DNA of 64,000 nucleotides from the NCBI RefSeq assembly GCF_012913485.1, contig NZ_CP051774.1:5270001-5334000 (forward strand), given 5' to 3'. Under the pieces are notes generated by a model. The model was not told the origin of the DNA. It ran no database searches and was given only the letters and a program-made list of their open reading frames with translations. The stretch's first letter is position 1; each line of letters begins with the position of its first letter. Shown piece after piece: positions 1 to 7,720 of this stretch. The translations under genes were made by a program, and so were the position numbers. Origin of the DNA: Luteolibacter luteus (lineage in GTDB: Bacteria; Verrucomicrobiota; Verrucomicrobiia; Verrucomicrobiales; Akkermansiaceae).

Positions 1-323
1 CTGGCCAATCGGGGGTCGTGACCCACTTTGCCATTCAGACGGACGGTTCGGGGAATGACGCGTCCTTCGCGACGAAGATGATGGAAAACATCTTCCGCGT
101 GAACTTGAACCGCTCCAGCACGGAGGGTTCCACCTCGCGTCCCGAGACGATCGCAGGCCTTCCTGCCACGGTCCGCTCCGGTGCCTCCGCCGGCACCCAC
201 ATGAATGTCATTCTTTTCCAAGTTGGCGGAGTGGCTCATTTCGGGGTCATCGTCGCCAAGAACGAGAAGACGGCCGACAAGATCCTGAAGGACTACATTG
301 CGGGATTTTCGCTGGTTCCCTGA
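1..323 (+). CDS. C-terminal part of an unknown protein (cut by window edge)
   Basis: The reading frame is open to the left edge of the window, so the real start lies upstream; an internal GTG at 18 is not needed as a start. About 107 codons remain, ending at a TGA at 321-323. The visible part is a small alpha/beta-looking segment with a hydrophobic strand (residues NVILFQVGGVAHFG) and a closing helix. It follows the codon use of the neighbouring genes. I do not recognise the family. The next gene starts about 70 bases later on the same strand, so it may or may not share a transcript with the hydroxyproline genes. Confidence 0.6.
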   Translation, partial: GQSGVVTHFAIQTDGSGNDASFATKMMENIFRVNLNRSSTEGSTSRPETIAGLPATVRSGASAGTHMNVILFQVGGVAHFGVIVAKNEKTADKILKDYIAGFSLVP

Positions 324-394
324 GGCTGTATGCCAATTCGGGATGCGGAAGTGCTTCATCCGACAAGACCTTTGCATGTAAGGTGGGCCAGCCC

Positions 395-1351
395 ATGAGT
401 TCCCCGCGCCTGCGTGTCATCGACTCCCATACTGAAGGTGAGCCTACCCGTGTTGTCATCGAAGGCGGGCCGAATCTCGGCACCGGCACCTTGGCGGAAA
501 AGGCCCGCCGCCTGAGGGATGAGCATGACTGGCTGCGCAGCGCCGTCTGCAATGAACCGCGTGGCCACGAGGCCATGGTCGGTGCTCTGCTAGTGGAGCC
601 TCACGCGCCGGACTGCTGCTGCGGGGTGATCTTTTTCAATAACGTCTCCACCCTGAACATGTGCATCCACGGCACGATCGGTCTTGCCGTGACCTTGGCC
701 CACCTCGGGCGGATCGGCCCCGGAGAGCATCGGATCGATACCCCGGTGGGCGTGGTCGTGGCGCATCTCCATCAGAATGGCTCGGTCACCGTGGCGAACG
801 TGCCCAGCTATCGCCTCGCTGCCGATGTGGAGGTGGAAGTGCCGGAGTGGGGGACCGTGTGCGGTGACATCTCTTGGGGCGGCAATTGGTTCTTCCTGAT
901 CGAGGATCAGGGCCCGAAGGTGGAGTTCAAGAATCTTGAATCCCTCACCGCCTTCACCTGGGCAGTTCGCCAAGCTCTCGAAACACAAGGCATCACCGGC
1001 GAGAACGGGATGGAGATCGATCACATCGAGTCCTTCGGCCCTCCTGCCGATCCCGCGCTGGCGGATAGCCGGAACTTCGTCCTCTGTCCCGGCAAGGCTT
1101 ATGACCGCTCGCCCTGTGGCACCGGCACCAGCGCGAAGCTGGCCAGCCTGCATGCAGCGGGAAAGCTCAAGCCTGGCCAGATCTGGCGGCAGGCCAGCAT
1201 TCTCGACACCGTTTTCCAGGGAGAAGTGGAGGAGCTTCCCGATGGCAGGGTCATCCCGCTCGTCACCGGGCGTGCCTGGGTCAATGGCGAGTCCGTCTAT
1301 TACTTCGATCCCTCCGATCCTTTCCTCCACGGCATCCCCGCACCTCTCTAA
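395..1351 (+). CDS. Proline racemase family, probable 4-hydroxyproline 2-epimerase
   Basis: Likely converts trans-4-hydroxy-L-proline to cis-4-hydroxy-D-proline, the first step of hydroxyproline catabolism, in the cytoplasm. The family signature is clear: the first catalytic cysteine is in MCIHGTIG (Cys90) and the second in SPCGTGTSAK (Cys241). Having both cysteines argues for racemase/epimerase activity and against the related trans-3-hydroxyproline dehydratases, where the second is replaced by Thr. Length of about 318 residues fits the family. I chose ATG 395, which has AAGG upstream; an in-frame GTG at 383 is possible. The next two genes supply the later pathway steps, which is the main reason to prefer hydroxyproline over proline as substrate. 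Confidence 0.85.
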   Translation: MSSPRLRVIDSHTEGEPTRVVIEGGPNLGTGTLAEKARRLRDEHDWLRSAVCNEPRGHEAMVGALLVEPHAPDCCCGVIFFNNVSTLNMCIHGTIGLAVTLAHLGRIGPGEHRIDTPVGVVVAHLHQNGSVTVANVPSYRLAADVEVEVPEWGTVCGDISWGGNWFFLIEDQGPKVEFKNLESLTAFTWAVRQALETQGITGENGMEIDHIESFGPPADPALADSRNFVLCPGKAYDRSPCGTGTSAKLASLHAAGKLKPGQIWRQASILDTVFQGEVEELPDGRVIPLVTGRAWVNGESVYYFDPSDPFLHGIPAPL

Positions 1352-1372
1352 CAACCACCACCGACCGATATC

Positions 1373-2278
1373 ATGAGCATCGAATGGAAGGGCGTCATGC
1401 CCGCCACCCTCACGCAGTTCAACGCCGACCTGACCATCGACCATGGCCTCATGGCGGAACACGGGAAGTGGCTGATCGAAAACGGCTGCAGCGCGATCGT
1501 GGTGCATGGTTCGCTTGGTGAAGGTGCCACGCTTTCCTTCGAGGAGAAGGTGGGCCTGCAGAAGATGTATGTGGATGCCTTGCCCGGCACCCCGATCATC
1601 CCGGGCATCGCCGCGCTTTCCACGAAGGAAGCGGTGGATCTCGCCAAGGCCGCCAAGGACAACGGCTGTCGTGGCCTGATGGTGCTGCCTCCTTATCTCT
1701 ACGCCTCCGATTGGCGTGAGATGAAGACGCACATGTCCGCCGTCATTTCCGCGACGGACCTGCCCTGCATCATCTACAACAACCCGGTAGCGTATAAGAC
1801 CGATTTCACGCCGAAGCACATCAAGGAGCTGGCTGATGAACACGCGAACGTAGAGTCCGTGAAGGAGTCCTCCACGGACGCGCGCCGCATCGCCGGGATC
1901 CGCGAAGTCTGCGGAGACCGTCTGGTTCTGGGCGTCGGCGTGGATGACTGCGCCCTGGAGGGTGCCGCCATGGGTGCCAAGTTCTGGATCACCGGCGTGG
2001 GTGGTGCCTTCCCGAAGCACAACGTGAAGCTCTGGGACCTCGGTACCAGCGGCAAGATCGAGGAAGCCATGCCGATCTACACCTGGATGCTCGACATGCT
2101 GCGCATGGATACGGTCGTGAAGTTCGTCCAGCTCATCAAGCTCCAGCAAAACCTCGCGACCGGCGGCAAGTTCGGCAACAACCGCGTCCGTCCGCCGCGC
2201 CTCGAGCTCGAGGGCAAGGAACTTGCCGACGCCACCGCCGTCATCGAAAAGGCGCTGGCCACCGCCCCGGCGGTCTGA
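1373..2278 (+). CDS. DapA-like aldolase/deaminase, probable 1-pyrroline-4-hydroxy-2-carboxylate deaminase
   Basis: A (beta/alpha)8 Schiff-base lyase of the dihydrodipicolinate synthase family, 301 residues. The Schiff-base lysine is Lys164 in VESVKESS; the loop GSLGEGATLS corresponds to the GTTGE loop, and the tyrosine of IIYNNP is the usual proton relay. In hydroxyproline pathways this family member deaminates and dehydrates pyrroline-4-hydroxy-2-carboxylate to alpha-ketoglutarate semialdehyde. That assignment rests on context: it starts 21 bases after the epimerase and is followed by a semialdehyde dehydrogenase. True dihydrodipicolinate synthase or another aldolase cannot be excluded from sequence alone. 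The FAD-dependent D-hydroxyproline oxidase expected between the two steps is not in this window. Confidence 0.82.
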   Translation: MSIEWKGVMPATLTQFNADLTIDHGLMAEHGKWLIENGCSAIVVHGSLGEGATLSFEEKVGLQKMYVDALPGTPIIPGIAALSTKEAVDLAKAAKDNGCRGLMVLPPYLYASDWREMKTHMSAVISATDLPCIIYNNPVAYKTDFTPKHIKELADEHANVESVKESSTDARRIAGIREVCGDRLVLGVGVDDCALEGAAMGAKFWITGVGGAFPKHNVKLWDLGTSGKIEEAMPIYTWMLDMLRMDTVVKFVQLIKLQQNLATGGKFGNNRVRPPRLELEGKELADATAVIEKALATAPAV

Positions 2279-2290
2279 AATCGAGAACTC

Positions 2291-2325
2291 TAGTCTTGAG
2301 TCTTGCGTCTTCCAGTCTTGCGTCT
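2291..2325 (+). repeat. Short tandem repeat in the gap before the dehydrogenase gene
   Basis: The hexamer GTCTTG occurs at 2293, 2300 and 2315, and the 12-mer AGTCTTGCGTCT occurs twice, at 2299-2310 and 2314-2325. It fills most of the space between the deaminase stop and the dehydrogenase start, where a ribosome binding site would be expected. Confidence 0.6.
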
Positions 2326-2330
2326 CCTTC

Positions 2331-3908
2331 ATGAAATCCACGCTCTCCGGAACCTCGGTCATCGGCTACTCGCGCGGCAGCGGCAATGAGCCTGCGGGCC
2401 AAGCGGTGCATGCCGCCAGCGGTGCCAAGCTCGAGCCCATCTACCTCTCCGCCACCACCGATGAGGTGAACCAGGCGGTCGAGCTGGCCGCCACCGCATT
2501 TCCTGCCTACTCGGCGATTTCCGGAAAGGAGCGCGCCGCGTTCCTGAGGGCGATCGCTACGGAGATCGAAGGCGTGGCAGATGACTTGGCGGAGCGCGGC
2601 GCTCTGGAAACGGGGCTGCCGGACGGGCGCTTGCGTGGCGAGACCGGACGCACCACGGGACAGCTCCGTTTGTTCGCATCGCTTATCGAGGAAGGCTCAT
2701 GGGTGGATGCACGGATTGAGCGCGCACAGCCGGATCGCCAGCCCCTGCCGAAGCCGGACATCCGCTCCATGCTGAAGCCACTCGGTCCGGTCGCGGTCTT
2801 TTGCGCTAGCAACTTTCCCTTGGCCTTTTCGGTCGCCGGTGGCGATACCGCGGCGGCTCTTGCCTCGGGTTGCCCGGTGGTGGTGATCGCTCATCATGCT
2901 CATCCCGGGGTGGCGGAGATCGTGGGACAGGCGGTGCTTCGTGCTGCCCTGTCCACGAGCATGCCGGAGGGCGTCTTCTCGCTGCTTTACGGCGGCGGTC
3001 CCTTGGTTGGTATTCCGGTGGTTCAGCATCCCGCGATCCAAGCGGTGGGCTTCACCGGATCCCGCAGGGGTGGGCTCGCGCTGATGGATGCCGCAGCCAA
3101 TCGACCTCAGCCGATCCCGGTGTATGCCGAGATGAGCTCGGTGAATCCGGTGGTGATTTTGCCCGGCGCATTGGAGCGTGGCGAAGCTGCCCTTGCGGAA
3201 GCGTTCTTCAATTCACTCACCTTGGGTGTTGGCCAGTTCTGCACGAATCCGGGCTTGGTCTTCCTTCCGGATGGCTGTGGCTTGGTTTTTCTGGAACGCC
3301 TGAAGGAGCTGCTTGGCACCTCCATGCCGGGAACGATGCTTCACGATGGAATTCGTGAGGCCTACGTGGACTCGGTCAATGCGGTCGCGAAGACGGTCGG
3401 CGTGGAAACCGTGGGACGAAGTGCCGCGCCGGGTGCTGCCGGGCAAGCCGCAGCAGCAGTGTTTTCGGTTTCGGTGCGCCGCTTCTTGGAAGAGGACCTG
3501 CTCCAAGACGAGATCTTCGGTCCCGCGGCCATCATCGTTCGCGGCACCCTCGGCGAGATCGAGGCCACGATCCCCGAGCTGGAAGGTCAGCTCACGGCGA
3601 CCATTCACGGCACCGACGAGGAACTCGCGGCCAATGCCCCGCTGGTGGCTGCCCTTGCCGCGAAGGCCGGACGCGTGATCTTCAATGCTTTTCCCACGGG
3701 TGTGGAAGTCTGCCACAGCATGGTCCACGGTGGCCCGTATCCCTCGACCTCCGATGGCCGTAGTACCTCGGTCGGCACCATGTCGATCCTGCGCTTCGTC
3801 CGTGCCGTCTGCTACCAGGGCTTCCCGGATGCCTGCCTCGCTCCGGAGCTCCAGGATGCCAATCCGCTGGGCATCTGGCGGATGGTCGACGGTGAGCGTG
3901 GAAGCTAG
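2331..3908 (+). CDS. Alpha-ketoglutarate semialdehyde (2,5-dioxovalerate) dehydrogenase
   Basis: Oxidises 2,5-dioxopentanoate to alpha-ketoglutarate, the last step of the cassette that begins at 395. This is an aldehyde dehydrogenase of about 525 residues, the usual length for the NADP-preferring subgroup. The nucleophile is Cys304 in QFCTNPG, the general-base region reads YAEMSSVNP, and the nucleotide-binding stretch GFTGSRRGG is present. A longer start at 2223 would run back into the preceding gene by 56 bases; ATG 2331 gives a normal N-terminus. The 52-base gap before it carries repeats of GTCTTG and lacks a clear Shine-Dalgarno sequence. Other 2-oxo-semialdehydes from sugar-acid pathways could be alternative substrates. 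Confidence 0.85.
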   Translation: MKSTLSGTSVIGYSRGSGNEPAGQAVHAASGAKLEPIYLSATTDEVNQAVELAATAFPAYSAISGKERAAFLRAIATEIEGVADDLAERGALETGLPDGRLRGETGRTTGQLRLFASLIEEGSWVDARIERAQPDRQPLPKPDIRSMLKPLGPVAVFCASNFPLAFSVAGGDTAAALASGCPVVVIAHHAHPGVAEIVGQAVLRAALSTSMPEGVFSLLYGGGPLVGIPVVQHPAIQAVGFTGSRRGGLALMDAAANRPQPIPVYAEMSSVNPVVILPGALERGEAALAEAFFNSLTLGVGQFCTNPGLVFLPDGCGLVFLERLKELLGTSMPGTMLHDGIREAYVDSVNAVAKTVGVETVGRSAAPGAAGQAAAAVFSVSVRRFLEEDLLQDEIFGPAAIIVRGTLGEIEATIPELEGQLTATIHGTDEELAANAPLVAALAAKAGRVIFNAFPTGVEVCHSMVHGGPYPSTSDGRSTSVGTMSILRFVRAVCYQGFPDACLAPELQDANPLGIWRMVDGERGS

Positions 3909-3985
3909 GGCGGACCGACCCGGTTGGTTTCGCACCATGCCAAGTGTTCCATCCAAGCTTTTTCGATTCCTCGGACAAAAACGAA

Positions 3986-4072
3986 GGATTGAACGGATTT
4001 CTGGATTTCTTTGATCGGGATGCGTATCTGCATCCAACCGCGAATTTACAATCCGCTGAATCCGTCCAATCC
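3986..4072. repeat. Nested inverted repeat between convergent genes
   Basis: A 14-base left arm (3986-3999, GGATTGAACGGATT) matches the reverse complement of 4059-4072 at 13 of 14 positions. Inside it is a second hairpin, GGATGC (4018-4023) and GCATCC (4030-4035) around a 6-base loop. The right part also holds three 9-base units beginning AATCCG (4050-4076), and GGATTTCT is repeated at 3995 and 4003. It sits between the ends of the dehydrogenase and TonB receptor genes, so it could stop transcription in both directions, or be a member of a dispersed repeat. No long T run follows it. Confidence 0.55.
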
Positions 4073-4115
4073 GTAGATTCGTCTTTGATTCTCCGAAGAA
4101 TCGGAAGAGACGGCC

Positions 4116-6212
4116 TCAGAATTCCGCTCTTACGCCGGCTACCACACCGCGCCCCGCAAGCGGCGCGATGTCCTTGAGAATCGAGGTGCTCTGGCGGGCT
4201 TCTTCGTCGGTGAGGTTCACCCCTTTCACATAGAAGGTGGTATCCACATCTCCGATCGGGAGGCTGTAGCTCAGCGCGGCATTGATGAGAAAGTAGGAAT
4301 CGGTCGGGAGTTCATTCACGTCATGCCGGTCCTGATGGGCGGCATACTCGCCTTCCAGACGAGCGGCCCAGCGATCGATCTGGTATTCCAGCGCAGCCGA
4401 GCTCCGGAAAGGAGGGATGCGTGGCAGAGCTTCGTTGGTATCGCGATTCTCAGCATGGGTGTAGTCCGCTCGCAGGATGAGATCCAGTCGCTGGCTTGCC
4501 TTCGCAGCCGGTGCTGCGGACTTGGCGTCTGCGGCTTCTTCCGCCAGAGCCGGCTCGAGCAAGTGAACCGTCGCTTCGATTTCCCCACCGTAGAAGTCAG
4601 CCCCCACGGCATCGTAAGCATAGATCGGAATGGTCTCGCCGTTGTCCGGATCGGTGAAATCGCTTCCGGTGGGCGCCAGGCTGATGAATTTGTCGAAGCG
4701 GTAGTAGAAGACCCCAGCGCTTCCCGTGACCCGACCGGCTTTTTTTCTCACGGAGAGATCGATGGAGAAAGAGTCCTCGGTATCGAGATTCGGATCCCCG
4801 ATCTCATAGGTCCCGGTGGCGACGTGCGGGCCGTTTGCGAAAAGTTCGACGTAGGTCGGCGGGCGCTGGGTATAGGCGAGCGACAGGGCGACCGCGTAGT
4901 CGGGCAGGGGATTGTAGACGAGGCCCGCTGAAGTGCTGAAGGCATTGAAGTCCCGGTCAAGCCCGGGACCGAAGGCTGGATTCGGATCCGTCTCGTTCGT
5001 TTGGCGGTCATAGCGAGCTCCGAATTGCAGGCGGGTGTTCTCATTGAGCGGAACTTCTTCGAAGAGAAAGACCGAGTTCACATCGTTCTCTACCGAAGGC
5101 AGGAATGCCTCTTCGCCGAGTGCGGAGAAGTCGCTGTGTTGGGTCTCGATGCCGAAGGCACCCTCGAAGATCCCGAGTTTTTCATGAAGTAGCTCGATGC
5201 GGCCGTTATAGCCTTCGATCAGGAATTCAGTGCCTCGTTCAGCGCCTTCGAACTCGGTGTGGGCATAGTCGGAGTGGCCGATCTTGTAGTCGATTTCCTT
5301 GATCCATGACGTGGGCTGGCGGAAGGCTCCGCGGAAATCCCAGCGGCGCTGGCGGAGATCGATCGTGACGTCCGGTTCGGCCACCGTGCCGTAGAGCGAA
5401 TCGATGCCGGAATAGGACAAGCCGAAGTAGCCTTGGTCCCACACGTAGGAGGCTCCGAGGCCCGCACCCTTGGACTCGGTGGCACTGTTAGGAAGTGTGC
5501 CATAGGGCTCGACCTCGCCGGGCGCCAGGGGCTCGGTGGCGCGGAGTCGCGTGGACCGGGCGAAGCCGGGTATTTCAAGATCGTCGGTTTCACGGCTGAA
5601 GCCATCGAGGTGAAAAACCAAGGGCCCCTTGCCGAAGGTAAGGGCACCGGAGAGCGATTCGGAATCATCCGCAGAGCCGAAGGCGCTCGCGAAATGACCG
5701 GAGGGCCACTTGCCGTTGAAGCGCTCGTCGGGGATCCGGTCATCGATCATGTTCACCACGCCGCCGATGGTATTGGGGCCGTAGAGCAACGTCGCGGGTC
5801 CACGCACCACCTCAATCGCGCGAACCGTCAGGGGATCGGTCGCGACCGCGTGATCCGGACTGACGTTCGATACATCCAGCACCGAGGTGCCATTCTGAAG
5901 GACGCGCACCCGGTCATCGCCCAAGCCGCGGATAATGGGACGGCTGGCCCCGGGACCGAAGTAGGTGGAACTCACGCCGGGCTCCCGGCTAAGCGTTTCG
6001 CCGAGGGTTGGCTGTAGATTGAGTTGCAGATCCTCACCGCCCAGCACGGTGACCGGCTGAACCTGTTGGAAAAGCGTCCGGTCAGCGGGCGAGGCGGTGA
6101 CGACCATTTCATCCAGCGTGGTGGCGGGTTGAAGGAGGTCGGCCGATTGAGCAAAGGCAGGAAGTCCGAGAAGAAGCGGGGAGGCGAAAAGGAGGCGTGA
6201 GGATGTGCTCAT
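4116..6212 (-). CDS. ZnuD-like TonB-dependent outer-membrane receptor
   Basis: A 22-strand outer-membrane receptor of about 698 residues, predicted to import a metal or metal complex with TonB energy. From ATG 6212 there is a signal peptide (residues 1-22, cut after AFAQSA), a TonB box (DEMVVTAS, 34-41), a plug domain and a long barrel ending in aromatic-rich strands and a final Phe. The plug stretch with GPGASRPIIRGLGDDRV, SPDHAVATDPL and RGPATLLYGPN closely recalls the ZnuD zinc receptor family. A start further upstream is possible but would place extra residues before the signal peptide. It is divergent from a COG0523 GTPase gene, and near-palindromic operator-like sites lie in the shared upstream region, which supports zinc rather than iron or cobalamin. 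Confidence 0.82.
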   Translation of the reverse strand: MSTSSRLLFASPLLLGLPAFAQSADLLQPATTLDEMVVTASPADRTLFQQVQPVTVLGGEDLQLNLQPTLGETLSREPGVSSTYFGPGASRPIIRGLGDDRVRVLQNGTSVLDVSNVSPDHAVATDPLTVRAIEVVRGPATLLYGPNTIGGVVNMIDDRIPDERFNGKWPSGHFASAFGSADDSESLSGALTFGKGPLVFHLDGFSRETDDLEIPGFARSTRLRATEPLAPGEVEPYGTLPNSATESKGAGLGASYVWDQGYFGLSYSGIDSLYGTVAEPDVTIDLRQRRWDFRGAFRQPTSWIKEIDYKIGHSDYAHTEFEGAERGTEFLIEGYNGRIELLHEKLGIFEGAFGIETQHSDFSALGEEAFLPSVENDVNSVFLFEEVPLNENTRLQFGARYDRQTNETDPNPAFGPGLDRDFNAFSTSAGLVYNPLPDYAVALSLAYTQRPPTYVELFANGPHVATGTYEIGDPNLDTEDSFSIDLSVRKKAGRVTGSAGVFYYRFDKFISLAPTGSDFTDPDNGETIPIYAYDAVGADFYGGEIEATVHLLEPALAEEAADAKSAAPAAKASQRLDLILRADYTHAENRDTNEALPRIPPFRSSAALEYQIDRWAARLEGEYAAHQDRHDVNELPTDSYFLINAALSYSLPIGDVDTTFYVKGVNLTDEEARQSTSILKDIAPLAGRGVVAGVRAEF

Positions 6213-6243
6213 GACGTCGATAGCACTGATGAGGCGTGACTGC

Positions 6244-6264
6244 ATGTGCAATAAAAATGCAAAA
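6244..6264. promoter_or_regulatory. Candidate Zur/Fur-family operator, box A
   Basis: The 21-base site has the form ATGTGCA, seven bases, TGCAAAA. It begins 32 bases upstream of the TonB receptor start codon. The same half-sites and spacing recur in boxes B and C. The regulator itself is not in the window. Confidence 0.55.
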
Positions 6265-6277
6265 GTACTTTTTTGGG

Positions 6278-6298
6278 ATGTGCATGAATTTCGCAAAA
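6278..6298. promoter_or_regulatory. Candidate Zur/Fur-family operator, box B
   Basis: The site reads ATGTGCA, seven bases, CGCAAAA: the same 7-7-7 layout as box A, 34 bases further from the receptor start (close to three helical turns). It may be a second operator for the receptor promoter. Confidence 0.45.
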
Positions 6299-6364
6299 GT
6301 GACTCGGTTCCAAGGTTTCAAGGGGGTCGTGCTTAATAAAAGGAGGTTTGATGCTGATTTGATG

Positions 6365-6387
6365 TATTTGCAAATTAATTGCAAATA
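6365..6387. promoter_or_regulatory. Candidate Zur/Fur-family operator, box C (best palindrome)
   Basis: A perfect inverted repeat, TATTTGCAA and TTGCAAATA, with 9-base arms around a 5-base centre. It lies 60 bases before the COG0523 start codon, where it could cover that promoter. Aligned with boxes A and B it gives the shared pattern ATKTGCA, seven bases, YGCAAAW. AT-rich palindromes of this size are typical of Fur-family repressors; assignment to Zur follows from the two genes flanking it. Confidence 0.65.
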
Positions 6388-6446
6388 TGGCTGGCCGAGC
6401 ATACGACGCCGCTGTGCCGTTGGGCACCCGAACCTCTTTCGCAATT

Positions 6447-7643
6447 ATGCCTAAGCTACCTGTCACCGTCCTTTCCGGCTTCCTCGGAGCCGGTAAAACC
6501 ACGCTCCTCAATCACATTCTTCGGAACCGCGAGGGCAAACGAGTCGCCGTCATCGTCAATGACATGAGCTCGGTGAACATCGATGCCGAGTTGGTCCGCG
6601 CCAGCGGCGCGGCCCTGTCCCACACCGAGGAGAAGATGGTCGAGATGACCAATGGCTGCATCTGCTGCACCCTTCGCGAGGATCTTTTGCTGGAAGTCGG
6701 CAAGCTCGCGCGGGAGGGGCGCTTCGATCACCTGCTCATCGAGTCCACGGGAGTCAGCGAGCCGATGCCAGTCGCGGAGACTTTTACCTTCACTGATGAG
6801 CATGGCCGCTCACTGGGCGACGTGGCGGAGATTGATACGATGGTTACCGTAGTCGACGCGCTTAATTTCCTGCGCGACTACCTTTCCGATGAAAGCCTGA
6901 GCAGCCGCGGTGAAAGCGCCGGGGAAGGGGATGAGCGGACCATTGTCGATCTGCTCAGCGACCAGATCGAGTTCGCCGATGTCATCCTGCTCAACAAGGC
7001 CGACCTGATCTCTGCGGAAGAGCGGTACTCGGTCCATGGCATGATTCGCGCGCTGAACCCGCGTGCGAAGATCCATGAAACGGTGAACTCCGAAATTCCA
7101 ATCGCCGAGGTAATGGGTACGGGCCTTTTCGATCTCAAGCAGGCGGAGCAACACAAGGGCTGGCTCGATTCACTGGTCGAGCACACCCCGGAGACCGAGG
7201 AATACGGGATCTCGAATTTCGTCTACGAGCGCCGCACTCCCTTTCACCCTGAGCGATTCTACAAGCTGCTTCAGCAGGAGTGGCCCGGCGTGATCCGTTC
7301 GAAAGGAGTCTTCTGGCTCGCGAGTCGCCTGAAAATGGCGGGCTACTGGTCGCAGGCAGGCGCAGTCGCCCGGCACCAGTGCGCGGGGCACTTCTGGGCT
7401 GCCGTCCCACGTGATCATTGGCCGCAGGATACCCGTCACATCGACCGTGTCTGGATGGATCCCAATGGCGATTGCCGGCAGGAAATCGTGCTGATCGGCA
7501 CGAAGATGGACCGGGAGGCGCTCACCACGATGCTGGACGGAGCATTGCTCACTCCGGAGGAATACGCCCTCCCTGAAAAGCAGTGGCCGAAGCGTTTCAA
7601 GGACCCTTTCCCCCGCTGGAAGATGGCCGTGGCGGGCTGGTAG
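6447..7643 (+). CDS. COG0523 (CobW-like) GTPase, probable zinc metallochaperone
   Basis: A G3E-family GTPase of 398 residues. It has the Walker A motif [13 protein letters not shown] near the N-terminus, the metal-binding C-x-C-C motif GCICC (Cys71, Cys73, Cys74), a NKADL guanine-specificity motif and a CobW C-terminal domain. Such proteins are thought to deliver metal to client proteins, and the Zur-regulated subgroup works in zinc starvation. ATG 6447 was chosen because the protein then starts [14 protein letters not shown] as usual; the earlier ATG at 6387 abuts the operator palindrome and would add 20 unlikely residues. The divergent ZnuD-like receptor supports a zinc role. A cobalamin or nitrile-hydratase role is less likely because no such genes are nearby. 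Confidence 0.88.
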   Translation: MPKLPVTVLSGFLGAGKTTLLNHILRNREGKRVAVIVNDMSSVNIDAELVRASGAALSHTEEKMVEMTNGCICCTLREDLLLEVGKLAREGRFDHLLIESTGVSEPMPVAETFTFTDEHGRSLGDVAEIDTMVTVVDALNFLRDYLSDESLSSRGESAGEGDERTIVDLLSDQIEFADVILLNKADLISAEERYSVHGMIRALNPRAKIHETVNSEIPIAEVMGTGLFDLKQAEQHKGWLDSLVEHTPETEEYGISNFVYERRTPFHPERFYKLLQQEWPGVIRSKGVFWLASRLKMAGYWSQAGAVARHQCAGHFWAAVPRDHWPQDTRHIDRVWMDPNGDCRQEIVLIGTKMDREALTTMLDGALLTPEEYALPEKQWPKRFKDPFPRWKMAVAGW

Positions 7644-7720
7644 CTGGAAAACGGTCTAAATTTTCCTGTTAGATCCTTTTTACTTGGCTGGCTGGCAAGG
7701 GGTCGGGAAAACCTGCGACG

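Noticed and set aside
590..2362. 590-codon open frame on the minus strand
   Set aside because: Antisense to the epimerase and deaminase genes, which have clear catalytic motifs on the plus strand.
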